Part shown: piece after piece, positions 40,250-50,204 of the stretch
Layout: each line of letters begins with the position of its first letter
How positions within the stretch are numbered: the first letter of the stretch is position 1
The notes under the pieces: model-generated
Seen by the model: only the letters and a program-made list of their open reading frames with translations
What the model was told of the DNA's origin: nothing
The model's database searches: none
Translations under genes and position numbers: made by a program
From: Armatimonadetes bacterium Uphvl-Ar2
GTDB taxonomy: Bacteria > Armatimonadota > Fimbriimonadia > Fimbriimonadales > Fimbriimonadaceae
Assembly: GCA_002162095.1 (NCBI GenBank)
Contig: CP021424.1
Location: 2,170,001 to 2,234,000 of the forward strand
DNA length: 64,000 nucleotides
Direction: 5' to 3'

Positions 40250-40660
40250 ATGGAAGAAACTTTGGAACGAGCCAGTTGGCTCAGCCGCATGACGTCGCGT
40301 TTTACGCGTCAGGCCGACTACTACTACTACGAGGATGGCGATTACGAACATCCGGCCGTCGCCGTCTCTCCGCAACGAGGCGTGCCCAGCTACCGCATTT
40401 CGGTGCGCCGCCAAGTGGAAACGTTTGACGATGCCGTGGAAGCGGCCGACGGGCTGCGCGAAGGCGAACAGCAGATCTTGAACCTCAACTTCTGCCCGCC
40501 GCAACTGCGCGAAAAGATCAAGGACTGGATGTCCGGCGTGGGTTACGCCGTGGACGCTCACTGGGTCGAACTGGGCGAGAACATCTATCTCATTGCGCCC
40601 AACATGGCCGAGATCAATTCATCCCCCGCATCCCCGGGCCTCGCTGCCCGCCGCAATTAA
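40250..40660 (+). CDS. sepF: cell division protein SepF
   Basis: 136 residues. Cytoplasmic FtsZ-binding protein that tethers the Z ring to the membrane and aligns filaments. An N-terminal amphipathic segment is followed by an acidic/aromatic linker (ADYYYYEDGDYEH) and the SepF domain (RRQVETFDDAVEAADGLREGEQQILNLNF and VGYAVDAHWVELGENIYLIAP). The order yggS-sepF is conserved across many Gram-positives, Cyanobacteria and related phyla. A terminator follows at 40694-40728. Confidence 0.93.
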   Translation: MEETLERASWLSRMTSRFTRQADYYYYEDGDYEHPAVAVSPQRGVPSYRISVRRQVETFDDAVEAADGLREGEQQILNLNFCPPQLREKIKDWMSGVGYAVDAHWVELGENIYLIAPNMAEINSSPASPGLAARRN

Positions 40661-40693
40661 AACGACCGTTCGATAAGGAAACTCTCGAGTCTA

Positions 40694-40728
40694 GGCCGCC
40701 CTTGTGAAGGGGGCGGCCATTTTTTTTG
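40694..40728 (+). terminator. Rho-independent terminator of sepF
   Basis: GGCCGCCC / GGGCGGCC 8-bp stem with a nine-base loop, followed by A and eight or nine T. It ends just before the leuD promoter. Confidence 0.9.
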
Positions 40729-40743
40729 GTTCACAATAGAGGC

Positions 40744-41346
40744 ATGGCTGGTTTCACCGTCCATACCGGCACCCAGGTGGTTTATGCCGCCGACCATGTG
40801 GACACCGACCGCATCATTCCGGCTCGCTTTTTGTCGCGCGTCTCCCGTGTTGGCTTCGGCGAGTTGCTCTTTGCCGATGTGCGGGGGCCAGAGTTTCCGT
40901 TAGATCAGCCCGATGCGGCCGGGGCCAGCGTTTTGACCATAGGCACCAACTTTGGCTGCGGCAGTAGCCGTGAGCACGCGGTGTGGGCGATTCAACAAGC
41001 CGGCTTGAAGGCCGTAATCGCCCGCATTGATGTGGAAACGCCCGGCTACAGTGATATCTTCCGGCAGAACGCGGCCAACTGCGGGCTTTTGCTGGTTGAG
41101 TTGACCCCCGCCGACCACCAGGCTCTCGTCGCCGCCGGCACGGGCGCGGAAGTCACGATCAATTTGCCCGACCAAGAAGTGGTTTGCGGTGGTCAAACGT
41201 ATCACTTTGAGATCAACCCGGCCGTCAAGGCTCAGCTCATTGCGGGCCACGACCTCATCGGTACCACGCTTGTCCACCAAGGCAAGATTGCCGCCTATGA
41301 GGAGAGCGGGCGGCTTTGGTCACCTCCGGCGAGGGCAAACGCGTGA
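40744..41346 (+). CDS. leuD: 3-isopropylmalate dehydratase small subunit
   Basis: 200 residues. With LeuC it isomerises 2- to 3-isopropylmalate in leucine synthesis. Motifs: DHVDTDRIIPARFL, LTIGTNFGCGSSREHAVWAI, FRQNAANCGLL, and the C-terminal IGTTLVHQGKIAAYE. Its length and the tail region match the E. coli-type LeuD rather than the short HacB type. CACAAT (40732-40737) lies six bases before ATG 40744. leuC and leuB are elsewhere. Its stop overlaps the start of a lipoprotein gene by four bases (GTGA). Confidence 0.93.
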   Translation: MAGFTVHTGTQVVYAADHVDTDRIIPARFLSRVSRVGFGELLFADVRGPEFPLDQPDAAGASVLTIGTNFGCGSSREHAVWAIQQAGLKAVIARIDVETPGYSDIFRQNAANCGLLLVELTPADHQALVAAGTGAEVTINLPDQEVVCGGQTYHFEINPAVKAQLIAGHDLIGTTLVHQGKIAAYEESGRLWSPPARANA

Positions 41347-41954
41347 AAACCATGACCATTCTTTCTTTGGCTTTGCTCGTGGCCGGGTGCGCCGGCCCCG
41401 CATCTCAAACTCCGGTGAACACCACCCCGGCCCCGGTGAATCCCGCCCCGGTGGATCCCAAGCCGACCGAAGGCAATACTTCGGGCACTAACCAACAAGG
41501 GTCAGATCAGAACGGCACCGCCACCCAGAACCCACCCGCCAACCCCTACCGCACGCACCAACTTAAGGACCTGGAAGTGGTCGAGGTCACCATGGGCGAA
41601 CACAAGTTCAAGATGTGGGTGATGGACACCGACAGCAAGCGCATGGAGGGCATGATGTTCCTGGAGAACAAGGACTTCAAGGATGACGAAGGCATGCTCT
41701 TTGTGTTCCCGGGCACGGCCACGCGGAATTTCTGGATGAAGAACACCCTCGTGCCACTGGACATCGCTTACATCAACCGCGAAAAGAAGGTGCTGAACAC
41801 TTACACCATGGCCGCGCTAGACACCACCACGCCGTACCCCAGCAAGGGGGGCGCGATGTACGTGATCGAAGTCCGAGCCGGACTCTTTGAGAAGCTCAAG
41901 ATTGGCAAGGGAACGGTGTGCACGTTCCCCGCCACGGTCAAGGCGAAGGATTAA
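41343..41954 (+). CDS. DUF192 family lipoprotein
   Basis: 203 residues from GTG 41343, coupled to leuD; ATG 41352 is an alternative. Signal peptide with lipobox LVAGC, then a Pro/Thr/Asn-rich linker (about 22-70). The C-terminal DUF192 domain is clear: MEGMMFLENKDFKDDEGMLFVFP, NFWMKNTLVPLDIAYINREKKV, MYVIEVRAGLFEKLKIGKG. DUF192 is widespread and of unknown function. The link to leuD is probably expression only. It converges on lysS with a four-base overlap of the stops. Confidence 0.88.
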   Translation: MKTMTILSLALLVAGCAGPASQTPVNTTPAPVNPAPVDPKPTEGNTSGTNQQGSDQNGTATQNPPANPYRTHQLKDLEVVEVTMGEHKFKMWVMDTDSKRMEGMMFLENKDFKDDEGMLFVFPGTATRNFWMKNTLVPLDIAYINREKKVLNTYTMAALDTTTPYPSKGGAMYVIEVRAGLFEKLKIGKGTVCTFPATVKAKD

Positions 41955-43537
41955 TCCTCGTCGGGCGCATGCCCTTCGGGGCGCATCATCGGGAAGAACA
42001 TCACTTGCCGAATGTGGCGCGCCCCGGTGAGTAGCATCACCATTCGGTCCATCCCAATGCCGCAGCCTCCGGTGGGCGGCATCCCGCTCTCAAGGGCGTA
42101 GAGGAAGTCCTCGTCCATCGGGTGCGCTTCATCGTCGCCACTGGCCCGCTCGGCCATCTGCGCCTGGAATCGCTCGCGCTGGTCAATCGGGTCGTTGATC
42201 TCGCTAAACGCATTGCAGATTTCGCGGCCCAGCACGTAGCCCTCAAATCGCCGGGTGAAGCCGGGCCGGTTCGGGTCCTTCTTGGCCAGCGGGCTCGTTT
42301 CCAGCGGGTAGCCGATCACGAACGAGGGCTCTTGCAAGTGCGGCTCCACAAAGACTTCGAGCAGCTTCTCAATGAGACCGCCCAGGTGGCGCTCTTCTTC
42401 GGCGTTGATACGCTTGCCCGTCACCGGGTTCACCACGTTGCGATTTTTAAGTGCCGCCTTGGCGTTCTGCAGTGAAGACAAGTCCTCAGCGGTCAGGCCG
42501 GAGTGCTCTTCGATAGCGGAAAGCAGGTCCACCCGACGCCACGGCTTGCCAAAGTCCAGCACGACCTCATCTTCCGAGAAGCCCGCCACATCCTCCGAGA
42601 CGATGTCACCGTCTTGGCTTTCGCGCTTGATGCGCACCAGCGGACTGCCGAACACCTCGGTAGCCACGGTGCGGAACAGGTCTTCCACCCGTTGCATCAT
42701 CACCTCGAGGTCGGCGTACGCTTCGTAGAATTCCAGCAAAGTGAACTCGGGGTTGTGGCGGTTGCTCACACCCTCATTGCGGAACACGCGCCCAATCTCG
42801 TACACCCGGGGGATGTCACCGCACAAGATCCGCTTGAGGTAGAGCTCCAGCGAGATGCGCAGGTCCACTTCCAGGTCGTAGGCGTTGTAGTGCGCCGAGA
42901 AGGTGCGCGCGGCCGCGCCGCCCGCCTCTTGCTGCAGCATCGGGGTCTCGACTTCCAGGTAACCCCAGGCGTTGAAGCACCGCCGCACGGCCGTGACAAT
43001 ACGACTCCGGTCCACCAGGGTGCGTCGCGCATCGGGGTTCGTGATGAGGTCGAGGTGCCGGTGCCGGAACCGCACATTGGTATCGGTCAGGCCGTACCAC
43101 TGCTCCTCACCGCGCTGCTTGGGGATCGGCACTACATGCAGCGACTTGCTGAGCGGCTTGAGTTCGCTCACTTGCAGGCTGGGTTCGCCAGTCTTGGTGA
43201 TGAACAGCGACCCCACCACGCCCAGGTGGTCACCCAGGTCCAGCAGGTTAAGGGCCTCCCAGGCCGCGTCGTCAATGTCGTTCTTGCGCACGTAGATCTG
43301 GAACCGGTCGGCGCCGTCACTGAGGTGAAGGAACTGAGACTTGCCCATCTCGCGGCGGCTAACAATGCGCCCGGCGAACGGTACGACCTCGCCCTCGCGT
43401 TGGGCGGTCGTGTCTTTCAGATTTTCGGCGGTTTCGGTAAATGGGAACGACTCCACAGCGTAGGGGTCGTAGCCAATTTCGCGCAGGCGAGCAAGCTTGC
43501 CCAGCCGAATCTCTCGTTCGTTGGCGGTGTCAGACAT
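41951..43537 (-). CDS. lysS: lysyl-tRNA synthetase (class II)
   Basis: 528 residues. Charges tRNA-Lys. The N-terminal OB anticodon-binding domain (VPFAGRIVSRREMGKSQFLHLSD) is followed by the class II catalytic core: motif 1 region VRRCFNAWGYLEVETPML, motif 2 EIGRVFRNEGVSNRHNPEFT, motif 3 GGCGIGMDRMVMLLT. The segment YLKRILCGDIPRVYE is typical of bacterial LysRS. A TAGACT box (43547-43552, minus) lies nine bases before the start, leaving a leader of only about two bases. Confidence 0.97.
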   Translation of the reverse strand: MSDTANEREIRLGKLARLREIGYDPYAVESFPFTETAENLKDTTAQREGEVVPFAGRIVSRREMGKSQFLHLSDGADRFQIYVRKNDIDDAAWEALNLLDLGDHLGVVGSLFITKTGEPSLQVSELKPLSKSLHVVPIPKQRGEEQWYGLTDTNVRFRHRHLDLITNPDARRTLVDRSRIVTAVRRCFNAWGYLEVETPMLQQEAGGAAARTFSAHYNAYDLEVDLRISLELYLKRILCGDIPRVYEIGRVFRNEGVSNRHNPEFTLLEFYEAYADLEVMMQRVEDLFRTVATEVFGSPLVRIKRESQDGDIVSEDVAGFSEDEVVLDFGKPWRRVDLLSAIEEHSGLTAEDLSSLQNAKAALKNRNVVNPVTGKRINAEEERHLGGLIEKLLEVFVEPHLQEPSFVIGYPLETSPLAKKDPNRPGFTRRFEGYVLGREICNAFSEINDPIDQRERFQAQMAERASGDDEAHPMDEDFLYALESGMPPTGGCGIGMDRMVMLLTGARHIRQVMFFPMMRPEGHAPDED

Positions 43538-43565
43538 GACTTCGTGAGTCTACAGAACCCTCGCC

Positions 43566-43605
43566 AAAACAAACTGGCCCGGTCCCGCAAAGGGAGCCGA
43601 GCCAG
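43566..43605 (-). terminator. Rho-independent terminator of the fasciclin gene
   Basis: On the minus strand CTGGCTCGG..CCC pairs with GGG..CCGGGCCAG (one bulge), followed by TTTGTTTTGG. Confidence 0.7.
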
Positions 43606-43629
43606 ATCGTGAGGAAGGGAAGGGGAGGC

Positions 43630-44184
43630 TTAGCCGCCGCAGGAGCTGGTGTGCACCACGGTGTTGGAAGCCTTGGCCTGCGTACCGGCGGCCGGCGGCA
43701 CCAGCACGGTGTCGATCACGTGGATCACGCCGTTCGTGGCCATGATGTCAGCCTTGGTGACCGTGGCATTGTTGACGCGAACCTTGCCGTCCACGACGCG
43801 AATGTCCAGGGTCTGCGCCGTTTCGCCCGCCTTCAGAGCGGTCTTGGCCTTCAGCGGAGCGGCATCGATCACTTGCTTCGCGGTCACATTGCCCGGCACC
43901 ACGTGGTAGAGCAGAACGTTGGTCAGCAGAGCCTTGTCGCTCACCACGGCGTCCACGGTGGCCTTCGGCAGCTTGGCGAAGGCGGCGTTCGTCGGCGCGA
44001 ACACGGTGAACGGGCCCTTGCTCTTCAGCGTGTCGACCAGGCCGGCCTGCTTGACGAGGCTGACGAGGGTGGAGAAGTTCGAATCGCCAGCGGCGATGTC
44101 CACGATGTCCTTGGTCGGGGCGGCGGCGACGGCCACGCTGGCAATGGCGGCAACGGCCAGAGTGCTGGTGATGAGAGTCTTCAT
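43630..44184 (-). CDS. secreted fasciclin-domain protein
   Basis: 184 residues. Signal peptide KTLITSTLAVAAIASVAVAAA, then one FAS1 domain: FSTLVSLVKQAGLVDTLKSKGPFTVFAPTNAAFAKLP (H1-like box) and NGVIHVIDTVLVPP (H2 box), with LLYHVVPGNVTAKQV between. FAS1 domains mediate adhesion to cells or matrix. The protein ends in a short Ser/Cys/Gly tail (SSCGG). Monocistronic, with its own terminator. The upstream 400-base gap holds the divergent str-operon promoter. Confidence 0.92.
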   Translation of the reverse strand: MKTLITSTLAVAAIASVAVAAAPTKDIVDIAAGDSNFSTLVSLVKQAGLVDTLKSKGPFTVFAPTNAAFAKLPKATVDAVVSDKALLTNVLLYHVVPGNVTAKQVIDAAPLKAKTALKAGETAQTLDIRVVDGKVRVNNATVTKADIMATNGVIHVIDTVLVPPAAGTQAKASNTVVHTSSCGG

Positions 44185-44590
44185 GGTTGAGATCCTGTTT
44201 GGTCCGCAGAGCGGGCTCTGCTGGGGTTATCTACAGATGCAGAGTGAAGTATCTCAGCAATACCCATCAGCGCAAAATGATGTTTATTCCGCAATTCTGG
44301 GGCATAGGACAGGGAACCGGCGGGAACTTTCCGCATCCTTCGTGTCAGTCCCTTCGTCCTATATTGCAGGCGTGGCCCCCCAAAGGGCCTTGATGTTGCG
44401 CTGACTTCAGGTCTATAATCGCCCCTGCGACTGGCTCAATGTCGGTCGTATTCCGTCTAGGAGTGACCTCTCGGGCATTAGATCGGTTAGACAACGAGTC
44501 GTTCCATCTGTGGTCCGAGGGGCCGTGCGTCAGAAAATGGTGCACGGCCCTTATCACGTTCTAGGCAGCACCGCAAAGTAAGAGAGAACA
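44185..44590 (+). promoter_or_regulatory. intergenic leader of the rpsL operon
   Basis: A 406-base gap without a gene. It holds a promoter, TTGATG (44390-44395), 18 bases, TATAAT (44414-44419), giving a leader of about 165 bases. Within the leader a 9-bp hairpin, GGGCCGTGC (44520-44528) / GCACGGCCC (44542-44550), followed by TTAT, may act in attenuation or ribosomal-protein feedback. AGAGAGA before ATG 44591 is a weak RBS. The left part (44185-44385) should hold the fasciclin promoter; nothing else is seen. Confidence 0.6.
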
Positions 44591-44971
44591 ATGCCGACCG
44601 TAAACCAATTGGTCCGTAAAGGGCGAACGTCATCGCCCGTGAAGTCGAAATCGCCGGCGCTGAAGAACAACCCGTTCAAGCGTGGCGTGTGCACGGTTGT
44701 GCGCATCATGACCCCCAAGAAGCCGAACTCGGCCCAGCGCAAGGTCGCTCGTGTTCGCTTGGTTAATGGCATTGAAGTCACTGCTTACATCCCCGGTGTG
44801 GGTCACAACCTGCAGGAGCACTCGGTGGTGCTGGTTCGCGGCGGTCGTGTGAAGGACCTCCCCGGCGTGCGCTACCACATCGTGCGTGGCACCCAGCAAA
44901 CCGCGGGCGTCAACAATCGAAGTCAGAGCCGCTCCAAGTACGGCACCAAGCGACCCAAGAAGGCGAAGTAA
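44591..44971 (+). CDS. rpsL: 30S ribosomal protein S12
   Basis: 126 residues. Decoding-site protein of the 30S subunit. [31 protein letters not shown] and [18 protein letters not shown] are intact. The lysine and proline positions linked to streptomycin resistance in other bacteria carry the common sensitive-type residues ([17 protein letters not shown]). First gene of the str cluster rpsL-rpsG-fusA-tuf-rpsJ. Confidence 0.98.
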   Translation: MPTVNQLVRKGRTSSPVKSKSPALKNNPFKRGVCTVVRIMTPKKPNSAQRKVARVRLVNGIEVTAYIPGVGHNLQEHSVVLVRGGRVKDLPGVRYHIVRGTQQTAGVNNRSQSRSKYGTKRPKKAK

Positions 44972-44977
44972 AGAATC

Positions 44978-45448
44978 ATGCCCCGCAAAGGACCAGCCCC
45001 CAGCCGAGTCATCCTGCCGGACCCCGTGTACGGTAGTGAACTCCTTCAGCGCTTTATCAACCGCCTCATGCTTGATGGCAAGAAGGTGAAGGCCGAAGAC
45101 ATCGTTTACACCGCGCTCAAGAACGCCGCCGAAAAGGTGGGCGACGAGCCGCTGGAAGTCTTTGACAAGGCCCTCAGCAACATCATGCCGGGTGTGGAAG
45201 TCCGCCCGCGACGCGTCGGTGGCCAGACCTACCAGGTCCCCATGGACGTTCGTCCCGAGCGACGCCGGACCTTGGCCCTGCGATGGCTTGTGACTTTTTC
45301 GCGCAAGCGCTCCGGAAAGTCCATGATCGACAAGCTGACCGCCGAATTCGTGGACGCCTACAATAACACGGGCAACGCCGTGAAGAAGAAGGAAGACACC
45401 CACAAGATGGCCGACGCCAACAAGGCTTACAGCCACTACCGATTCTAA
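44978..45448 (+). CDS. rpsG: 30S ribosomal protein S7
   Basis: 156 residues. Binds the 3' major domain of 16S rRNA and organises the 30S head. [58 protein letters not shown] and [10 protein letters not shown] are characteristic. It starts six bases after rpsL, and fusA follows 21 bases on. Confidence 0.98.
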   Translation: MPRKGPAPSRVILPDPVYGSELLQRFINRLMLDGKKVKAEDIVYTALKNAAEKVGDEPLEVFDKALSNIMPGVEVRPRRVGGQTYQVPMDVRPERRRTLALRWLVTFSRKRSGKSMIDKLTAEFVDAYNNTGNAVKKKEDTHKMADANKAYSHYRF

Positions 45449-45469
45449 TCCTCAGAAGAGCCCTTAATC

Positions 45470-47623
45470 ATGCCCCGATCCCACCCTATCGAACGCGTCC
45501 GGAACATTGGTATTGCTGCGCACATTGACGCAGGGAAGACCACCACGACCGAGCGCATCCTTTATTACGCCGGCCGCACGCACAAGATCGGTGAAGTTCA
45601 CGATGGCGCCGCCACGATGGACTGGATGGAGCAGGAACAAGAGCGAGGCATTACGATCACCTCGGCCGCCACGTCGTGCTTCTGGCGCGAAGGCTTCAAC
45701 GCCGCTGATCCCGATGCCAGCAAGGACACGCCGGAGTTCAAGATCAACATCATTGACACCCCGGGCCACGTGGACTTTACGGTGGAAGTGGAACGCTCTC
45801 TGCGCGTGCTGGACGGTCTGGTGGCTGTCTACTGCGCCGTGGGTGGCGTGCAGCCGCAATCGGAAACCGTATGGCGCCAAGCCAACAAGTACGGCGTTCC
45901 GCGCATTGCCTACATCAACAAGATGGACCGTCTGGGGGCGGACTTCTATTCGGTGGTGCAGCGTATGCGCGACCGACTGGGTGCCAATGCGACGCCGATC
46001 GTGATTCCGATCGGTGCGGAAAGCGATTTCAAGGGCTACGTGGACCTCATGACCATGAAGGCCACGCGCTACACCTCGGACGACGGCAAGCAGTACGAAG
46101 TGGTGGACATTCCGGCCGAAATGGCGGACCAAGCCGCTGAATACCGCGAAAAGCTGATCGAAGCGATTTCGGACATGGACGACTCCATCATGGAGCGGTT
46201 CCTAATGGGCGAAGAAATCCCGCTCCAGGAGCTGAAGGATGCGCTGCGCGCGGGCACCATTGCCGGCAAGATCGTGCCGGTGCTCTGCGGTTCGTCCTTC
46301 AAGAACAAGGGCGTCCAAGCGCTGCTCGACTCGGTGGTGTGCTACCTGCCGTCGCCGCTCGATGTGCGCATGACGACGGGTCTGGATCCGGACACCGAAG
46401 AAGAAGTCACCCGCAAGCCGGAAGACTCCGAGCCGTTCACGGCTCTGGCCTTCAAGATCATGTCGGACAAGTTCGTGGGTCGTCTCACGTTCCTCCGCGT
46501 GTACTCGGGTGTCCTCAAGAAGGGCAGCCAAGTCTCGGTTTGCTACCGCGACCCGCACACCAACGACCTCCGCACTCGCAACGAGCGCATTGGCCGCATC
46601 CTGGAAATGCACGCCAACAAGCGGGAAGAACTGGATGAAGTGGTGGCCGGCGAAATCGTGGGCGTGATTGGCCTCAACGATGTGCGCACGGGTTACTCCA
46701 TCTGCGACGCCAATGTGCCGCTCGCGCTGGAAAGCATTAAGTTCCCCGAACCGGTTATCCAGGTTGCGGTGGAACCGAAGAGCCGCGCGGACCAAGAAAA
46801 GCTGGGCACCAGCCTGCAGCGCTTGGCCGAAGAGGACCCGACGTTCCGCGTGCAAACCGACCCGGAAAGCGGTCAGACGATCATCTCGGGTATGGGCGAA
46901 CTCCACCTCGAAATCATTGTGGACCGTCTCAACCGCGAGTTCGGTGTGCAGGCCAACCAAGGGAAGCCGCAGGTGGCCTACCGAGAAACGGTCCAGGGCG
47001 GCGCCAGCGCCGACGGGAAGTTCATCAAGCAAACCGGTGGTTCGGGTCAGTACGGCCACTGTATCCTTGAGATCGCCCCGCTGGAAGCCGGATCCGGGTT
47101 CATTTTTGAAAACAAGACGGTCGGGGGGACGGTTCCGCGTGAATACATCCCGGCGATCGAAAAGGGTGTGCGCGAAGCCCTGAACAACGGCGTGATGGCG
47201 GGTTATCCGGTGGTGGACGTAAAGGTCGCTGTAACCGGTGGTTCGTACCACGATGTTGACTCGAACGAAAACGCGTTTAAGCAGGCTGCGATCATCGGCT
47301 TCAAGGAAGCCATGAAGAAGGCCAAGCCGGTTCTTAAGGAACCGATCATGCACGTAGAAGTCACCACTCCCGAAGACAATGTCGGGGATGTGGTCGGCGA
47401 CCTCAATAGCCGCCGAGGTCGTATCGAAGGGATGAACAGTGGTCTGGGGGGTGTGACTATCGTCACGGCTCACGTTCCGCTGGCGGAGATGTTTGGGTAT
47501 GTTACGACGCTCCGCTCACTCACACAGGGGCGCGCCACGCCAAACGTGACGCCCTCCCACTATGAGGAAGTCCCGACTAACATCGCCAACGAAATCGTGG
47601 CGAAGGCCCAGAGCGGCGGCTAA
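45470..47623 (+). CDS. fusA: elongation factor G
   Basis: 717-residue translocation GTPase. G1 [15 protein letters not shown], effector region [16 protein letters not shown]3 DTPGHVDF, G4 [10 protein letters not shown]. Domains II to V follow, with [26 protein letters not shown] at the start of domain IV and [16 protein letters not shown] at the end. Slightly longer than the E. coli protein (704), with a small insertion after the effector loop ([17 protein letters not shown]). No second paralogue in the window. Confidence 0.98.
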   Translation: MPRSHPIERVRNIGIAAHIDAGKTTTTERILYYAGRTHKIGEVHDGAATMDWMEQEQERGITITSAATSCFWREGFNAADPDASKDTPEFKINIIDTPGHVDFTVEVERSLRVLDGLVAVYCAVGGVQPQSETVWRQANKYGVPRIAYINKMDRLGADFYSVVQRMRDRLGANATPIVIPIGAESDFKGYVDLMTMKATRYTSDDGKQYEVVDIPAEMADQAAEYREKLIEAISDMDDSIMERFLMGEEIPLQELKDALRAGTIAGKIVPVLCGSSFKNKGVQALLDSVVCYLPSPLDVRMTTGLDPDTEEEVTRKPEDSEPFTALAFKIMSDKFVGRLTFLRVYSGVLKKGSQVSVCYRDPHTNDLRTRNERIGRILEMHANKREELDEVVAGEIVGVIGLNDVRTGYSICDANVPLALESIKFPEPVIQVAVEPKSRADQEKLGTSLQRLAEEDPTFRVQTDPESGQTIISGMGELHLEIIVDRLNREFGVQANQGKPQVAYRETVQGGASADGKFIKQTGGSGQYGHCILEIAPLEAGSGFIFENKTVGGTVPREYIPAIEKGVREALNNGVMAGYPVVDVKVAVTGGSYHDVDSNENAFKQAAIIGFKEAMKKAKPVLKEPIMHVEVTTPEDNVGDVVGDLNSRRGRIEGMNSGLGGVTIVTAHVPLAEMFGYVTTLRSLTQGRATPNVTPSHYEEVPTNIANEIVAKAQSGG

Positions 47624-47644
47624 AAACAGGAGAAACTGAAAGTC

Positions 47645-48856
47645 ATGGCACGGCAAAAGTTCGAACGAACGAAACCTCACGTCAACATTGGGACGATCGG
47701 CCACGTCGACCACGGGAAGACCACTCTGACCGCGGCGATCACGGGCGTCCTCGCGGCTAAGGGTCTGGCAAAGGCCCGCGCTTACGACGAAATCGACTCG
47801 GCGCCCGAAGAAAAGGCCCGTGGGATTACGATCAACATTTCGCACCAGGAATACGAAACGGAAGCGCGTCACTATGCGCACGTGGACTGTCCTGGCCACG
47901 CGGACTTCATCAAGAACATGATCACCGGTGCCGCCCAGATGGACGGCGCGATCCTGGTGGTTGCGGGTACTGACGGTCCGATGCAGCAAACGCGCGAGCA
48001 CATCCTGCTCGCCCGCCAGGTTGGCGTCCCCTACATCACGGTCTTCATCAACAAGGTTGACCAAGTGGACGACGATGAACTGCTCGACCTCGTCGAAATG
48101 GAAGTTCGTGAGCTGCTCAGCAAGTACGGCTTCGATGGCGACAACGCCCCGATCGTTCGTGGTTCCGCCCGCAAGGCGCTGGACCAAGTCGAAAGCGGCA
48201 ACGTCAACTTCGACAGCCCCGAAGTCAAGCCGATTCTTGACCTGATGGCGGGCGTGGACAGCTACATCCCGACGCCGGAGCGCGACAAGGATAAGCCGTT
48301 CCTGATGGCCGTCGAAGACGTGTTCACCATCACGGGTCGCGGTACGGTTGCCACGGGTCGTGTCGAACGCGGTCAGCTGCGCTCGATGGAAGAAGTCGAA
48401 ATCATCGGCCTCCGCGAAGACGCCATCAAGACGGTGTGCACCGGTGTGGAAATGTTCCGCAAGACGCTGGACTACTGCGAAGCGGGCGACAACGTCGGCC
48501 TCCTGGTCCGCGGTGTGGACCGCACGGCCATCGAACGTGGCATGTGCGTGGTGAAGCCGGGCTCCATCAAGCCGCACACCAAGTTCGACGCGCAAGTCTA
48601 CGTCCTGTCGAAGGATGAAGGTGGTCGCCACAAGCCGTTCCAAACGGGTTACCGACCGCAGTTCTACTTCCGCACCACCGACGTGACCGGTACGCTCTCG
48701 CTGCCGGACGGCGTCCAGCTGGTGATGCCGGGCGAAAACGTGACGATGACCGTTGAACTCATTCAACCGATCGCCATGGAAGAAGGCTCGAAGTTCGCCA
48801 TCCGCGAGGGTGGCCGAACGGTCGGCGCCGGCGCCATCACGAAGGTCCACCTGTAA
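47645..48856 (+). CDS. tuf: elongation factor Tu
   Basis: 403 residues. Delivers aminoacyl-tRNA to the ribosome. G1 [10 protein letters not shown], effector [14 protein letters not shown]3 [13 protein letters not shown]4 NKVD. Domains II and III carry [14 protein letters not shown] and [10 protein letters not shown]-type sequence ([18 protein letters not shown]). The RBS is AGGAGA before ATG 47645. A hairpin follows at 48865-48892. Confidence 0.98.
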   Translation: MARQKFERTKPHVNIGTIGHVDHGKTTLTAAITGVLAAKGLAKARAYDEIDSAPEEKARGITINISHQEYETEARHYAHVDCPGHADFIKNMITGAAQMDGAILVVAGTDGPMQQTREHILLARQVGVPYITVFINKVDQVDDDELLDLVEMEVRELLSKYGFDGDNAPIVRGSARKALDQVESGNVNFDSPEVKPILDLMAGVDSYIPTPERDKDKPFLMAVEDVFTITGRGTVATGRVERGQLRSMEEVEIIGLREDAIKTVCTGVEMFRKTLDYCEAGDNVGLLVRGVDRTAIERGMCVVKPGSIKPHTKFDAQVYVLSKDEGGRHKPFQTGYRPQFYFRTTDVTGTLSLPDGVQLVMPGENVTMTVELIQPIAMEEGSKFAIREGGRTVGAGAITKVHL

Positions 48857-48864
48857 GACCAATC

Positions 48865-48898
48865 GCCCCCGGGTTCACTGGAGCCCGGGGGCAAGCTT
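48865..48898 (+). terminator. possible partial terminator between tuf and rpsJ
   Basis: GCCCCCGGG / CCCGGGGGC 9-bp stem, followed by AAGCTTTTG. The T tract is short, so some transcripts may stop here while others continue into rpsJ, giving more tuf than rpsJ mRNA. Confidence 0.55.
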
Positions 48899-48911
48899 TT
48901 GAGAACAAAAC

Positions 48912-49223
48912 ATGTCCGCACCTACCATCCGAATTCGCATCCGCGCTTACGACCACCGCATCTTGGATCAAAGCGCTGAGAAGATCACTGATACCGCGAA
49001 GCGCACTGGCGCCCGCTTGGCCGGCCCCGTGCCCCTGCCGACTCGCATTCGCCGCTTCTGCGTCATCCGTGGTCCCCACATTGACAAGGAGTCCATGGAG
49101 CACTTTGAGCTGCGCACTCACAGCCGACTCATTGATATCCATGAACCCACCAACAAGACGATTGACGCTCTGATGCGGCTCGACCTGAGCAGCGGCGTCG
49201 ATATCGAAATCAAGACGGTTTAA
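48912..49223 (+). CDS. rpsJ: 30S ribosomal protein S10 (NusE)
   Basis: 103 residues. 30S head protein that also works in antitermination with NusB and NusG. Landmarks: [68 protein letters not shown]. Normally the first gene of the S10 operon; here a terminator and a new leader separate it from rplC. Confidence 0.98.
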   Translation: MSAPTIRIRIRAYDHRILDQSAEKITDTAKRTGARLAGPVPLPTRIRRFCVIRGPHIDKESMEHFELRTHSRLIDIHEPTNKTIDALMRLDLSSGVDIEIKTV

Positions 49224-49241
49224 TCGGTTCGCGGACCGTTT

Positions 49242-49280
49242 CTGGGAGTTGCTTGGCCACCGGCCAGGGAGCTCCCTTTT
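49242..49280 (+). terminator. Rho-independent terminator after rpsJ
   Basis: GGGAG..TTGGCC / GGCCA..GCTCCC hairpin followed by TTTTTT. It separates the str cluster from the rplC cluster. Confidence 0.8.
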
Positions 49281-49575
49281 TTGTCCAACTCTGGCGAGAA
49301 TTCAGCCCCCGTCTCGCGTTCCAGCCCCCCTCAGCAAGAGGGCAGTCCTAGTCCGGTAGGTCATCCGGGGGGATATCGGCCCTTACCTCGCCGTAAGGCC
49401 CCTTTCAGCGGGTATCTTCTCAAGTCCGCGCCTTCGTGTGCGGACCATTTCTAAGCCGGAGAACTTCATACGCTCTCTTTGCGGGCATCCCTGAGATCAA
49501 CCTTGGGGCAAGGCCAACTGAGGAATCAGACGCAACAGAGGGGCGGGAAGAAGCGCCGGTACGAGGTTGAATACT
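49281..49575 (+). promoter_or_regulatory. leader region of the rplC ribosomal protein operon
   Basis: The gap from 49224 to 49575 (352 bases) carries the rpsJ terminator and then this leader. I see small hairpins, e.g. GTCCGC / GCGGAC (49423-49444), CTTAC / GTAAG near 49383-49398, and CCTTG / CAAGG near 49500. A TATCTT at about 49412-49417 could be a -10. By analogy with the S10 leader of other bacteria it may bind a ribosomal protein, but nothing matches a known motif. Confidence 0.4.
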
Positions 49576-50202
49576 TTGATTCCAGGAATCTTAGGGACGA
49601 AAGTGGGCATGACGCACGTCTTCGCAGAAGACGGGCGAATGATCCCGGTCACCGTCATTCAGGCGGGGCCGGTGCATGTCACCCAGATCAAGTCCACCGA
49701 CAAGGAAGGCTACAACGCCGTCCAAGTCGGGTTTGAAGAAATCAGCGACAAGCGCCTGACCTACCCGAAGTACGGGCATCTTAAGAAGGCAGGCCTTACG
49801 ACCAATCTGCGGTTTTTGCGCGAGTTCCGGGTGGACGATCCGTCGTCCTTCTCGCTCGGGCAGACCATTGATGCCTCGATCTTTGCCGATGGCGAAGACG
49901 TCCACGTGACGGGCATCAGCAAGGGACGCGGCTTTGCCGGGGGTGTGAAGCGCTACGGCTTCAAGGGTCAGCACATGACCCACGGTTATATGACCCACCG
50001 CCGCCCGCTCTCCAACGGTGCCACGGGCCCGCAGCGCGTCTTTAAGGGTTCGCGCCGACCGGGTCACATGGGCGACGATCAAGTCACCCAAAAGGGCCTG
50101 AAGGTGGTGAAGGTGGATGCCGAACGCAACCTGATCTTGGTGAGCGGCAGCGTGCCGGGCGCTAACGGCACCCTCGTGACGATTAAGAAGGTGGCCAAGT
50201 AA
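49576..50202 (+). CDS. rplC: 50S ribosomal protein L3
   Basis: 208 residues if started at TTG 49576, which gives (M)IPGILGTKVGMTHVF and nine-base spacing from GAGG (49563-49566). An in-frame TTG at 49567 would lie directly against that GAGG and is less likely. L3 is an early-assembling protein near the peptidyl-transferase centre. Landmarks: GISKGRGFAGGVKRYGFKGQ, THGYMTHRRPLSNGATGPQRVFKG, RRPGHMGDDQVT. First gene of the second ribosomal cluster. Confidence 0.96.
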   Translation: MIPGILGTKVGMTHVFAEDGRMIPVTVIQAGPVHVTQIKSTDKEGYNAVQVGFEEISDKRLTYPKYGHLKKAGLTTNLRFLREFRVDDPSSFSLGQTIDASIFADGEDVHVTGISKGRGFAGGVKRYGFKGQHMTHGYMTHRRPLSNGATGPQRVFKGSRRPGHMGDDQVTQKGLKVVKVDAERNLILVSGSVPGANGTLVTIKKVAK

Positions 50203-50204
50203 CC

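Noticed and set aside
47516-48862. 448-residue open frame opposite tuf
   Set aside because: Antisense shadow of tuf.
48865-48898. full operon end after tuf
   Set aside because: The stem is strong but the T tract is only four bases and rpsJ follows at once with no clear promoter, so it is listed as a partial terminator only.
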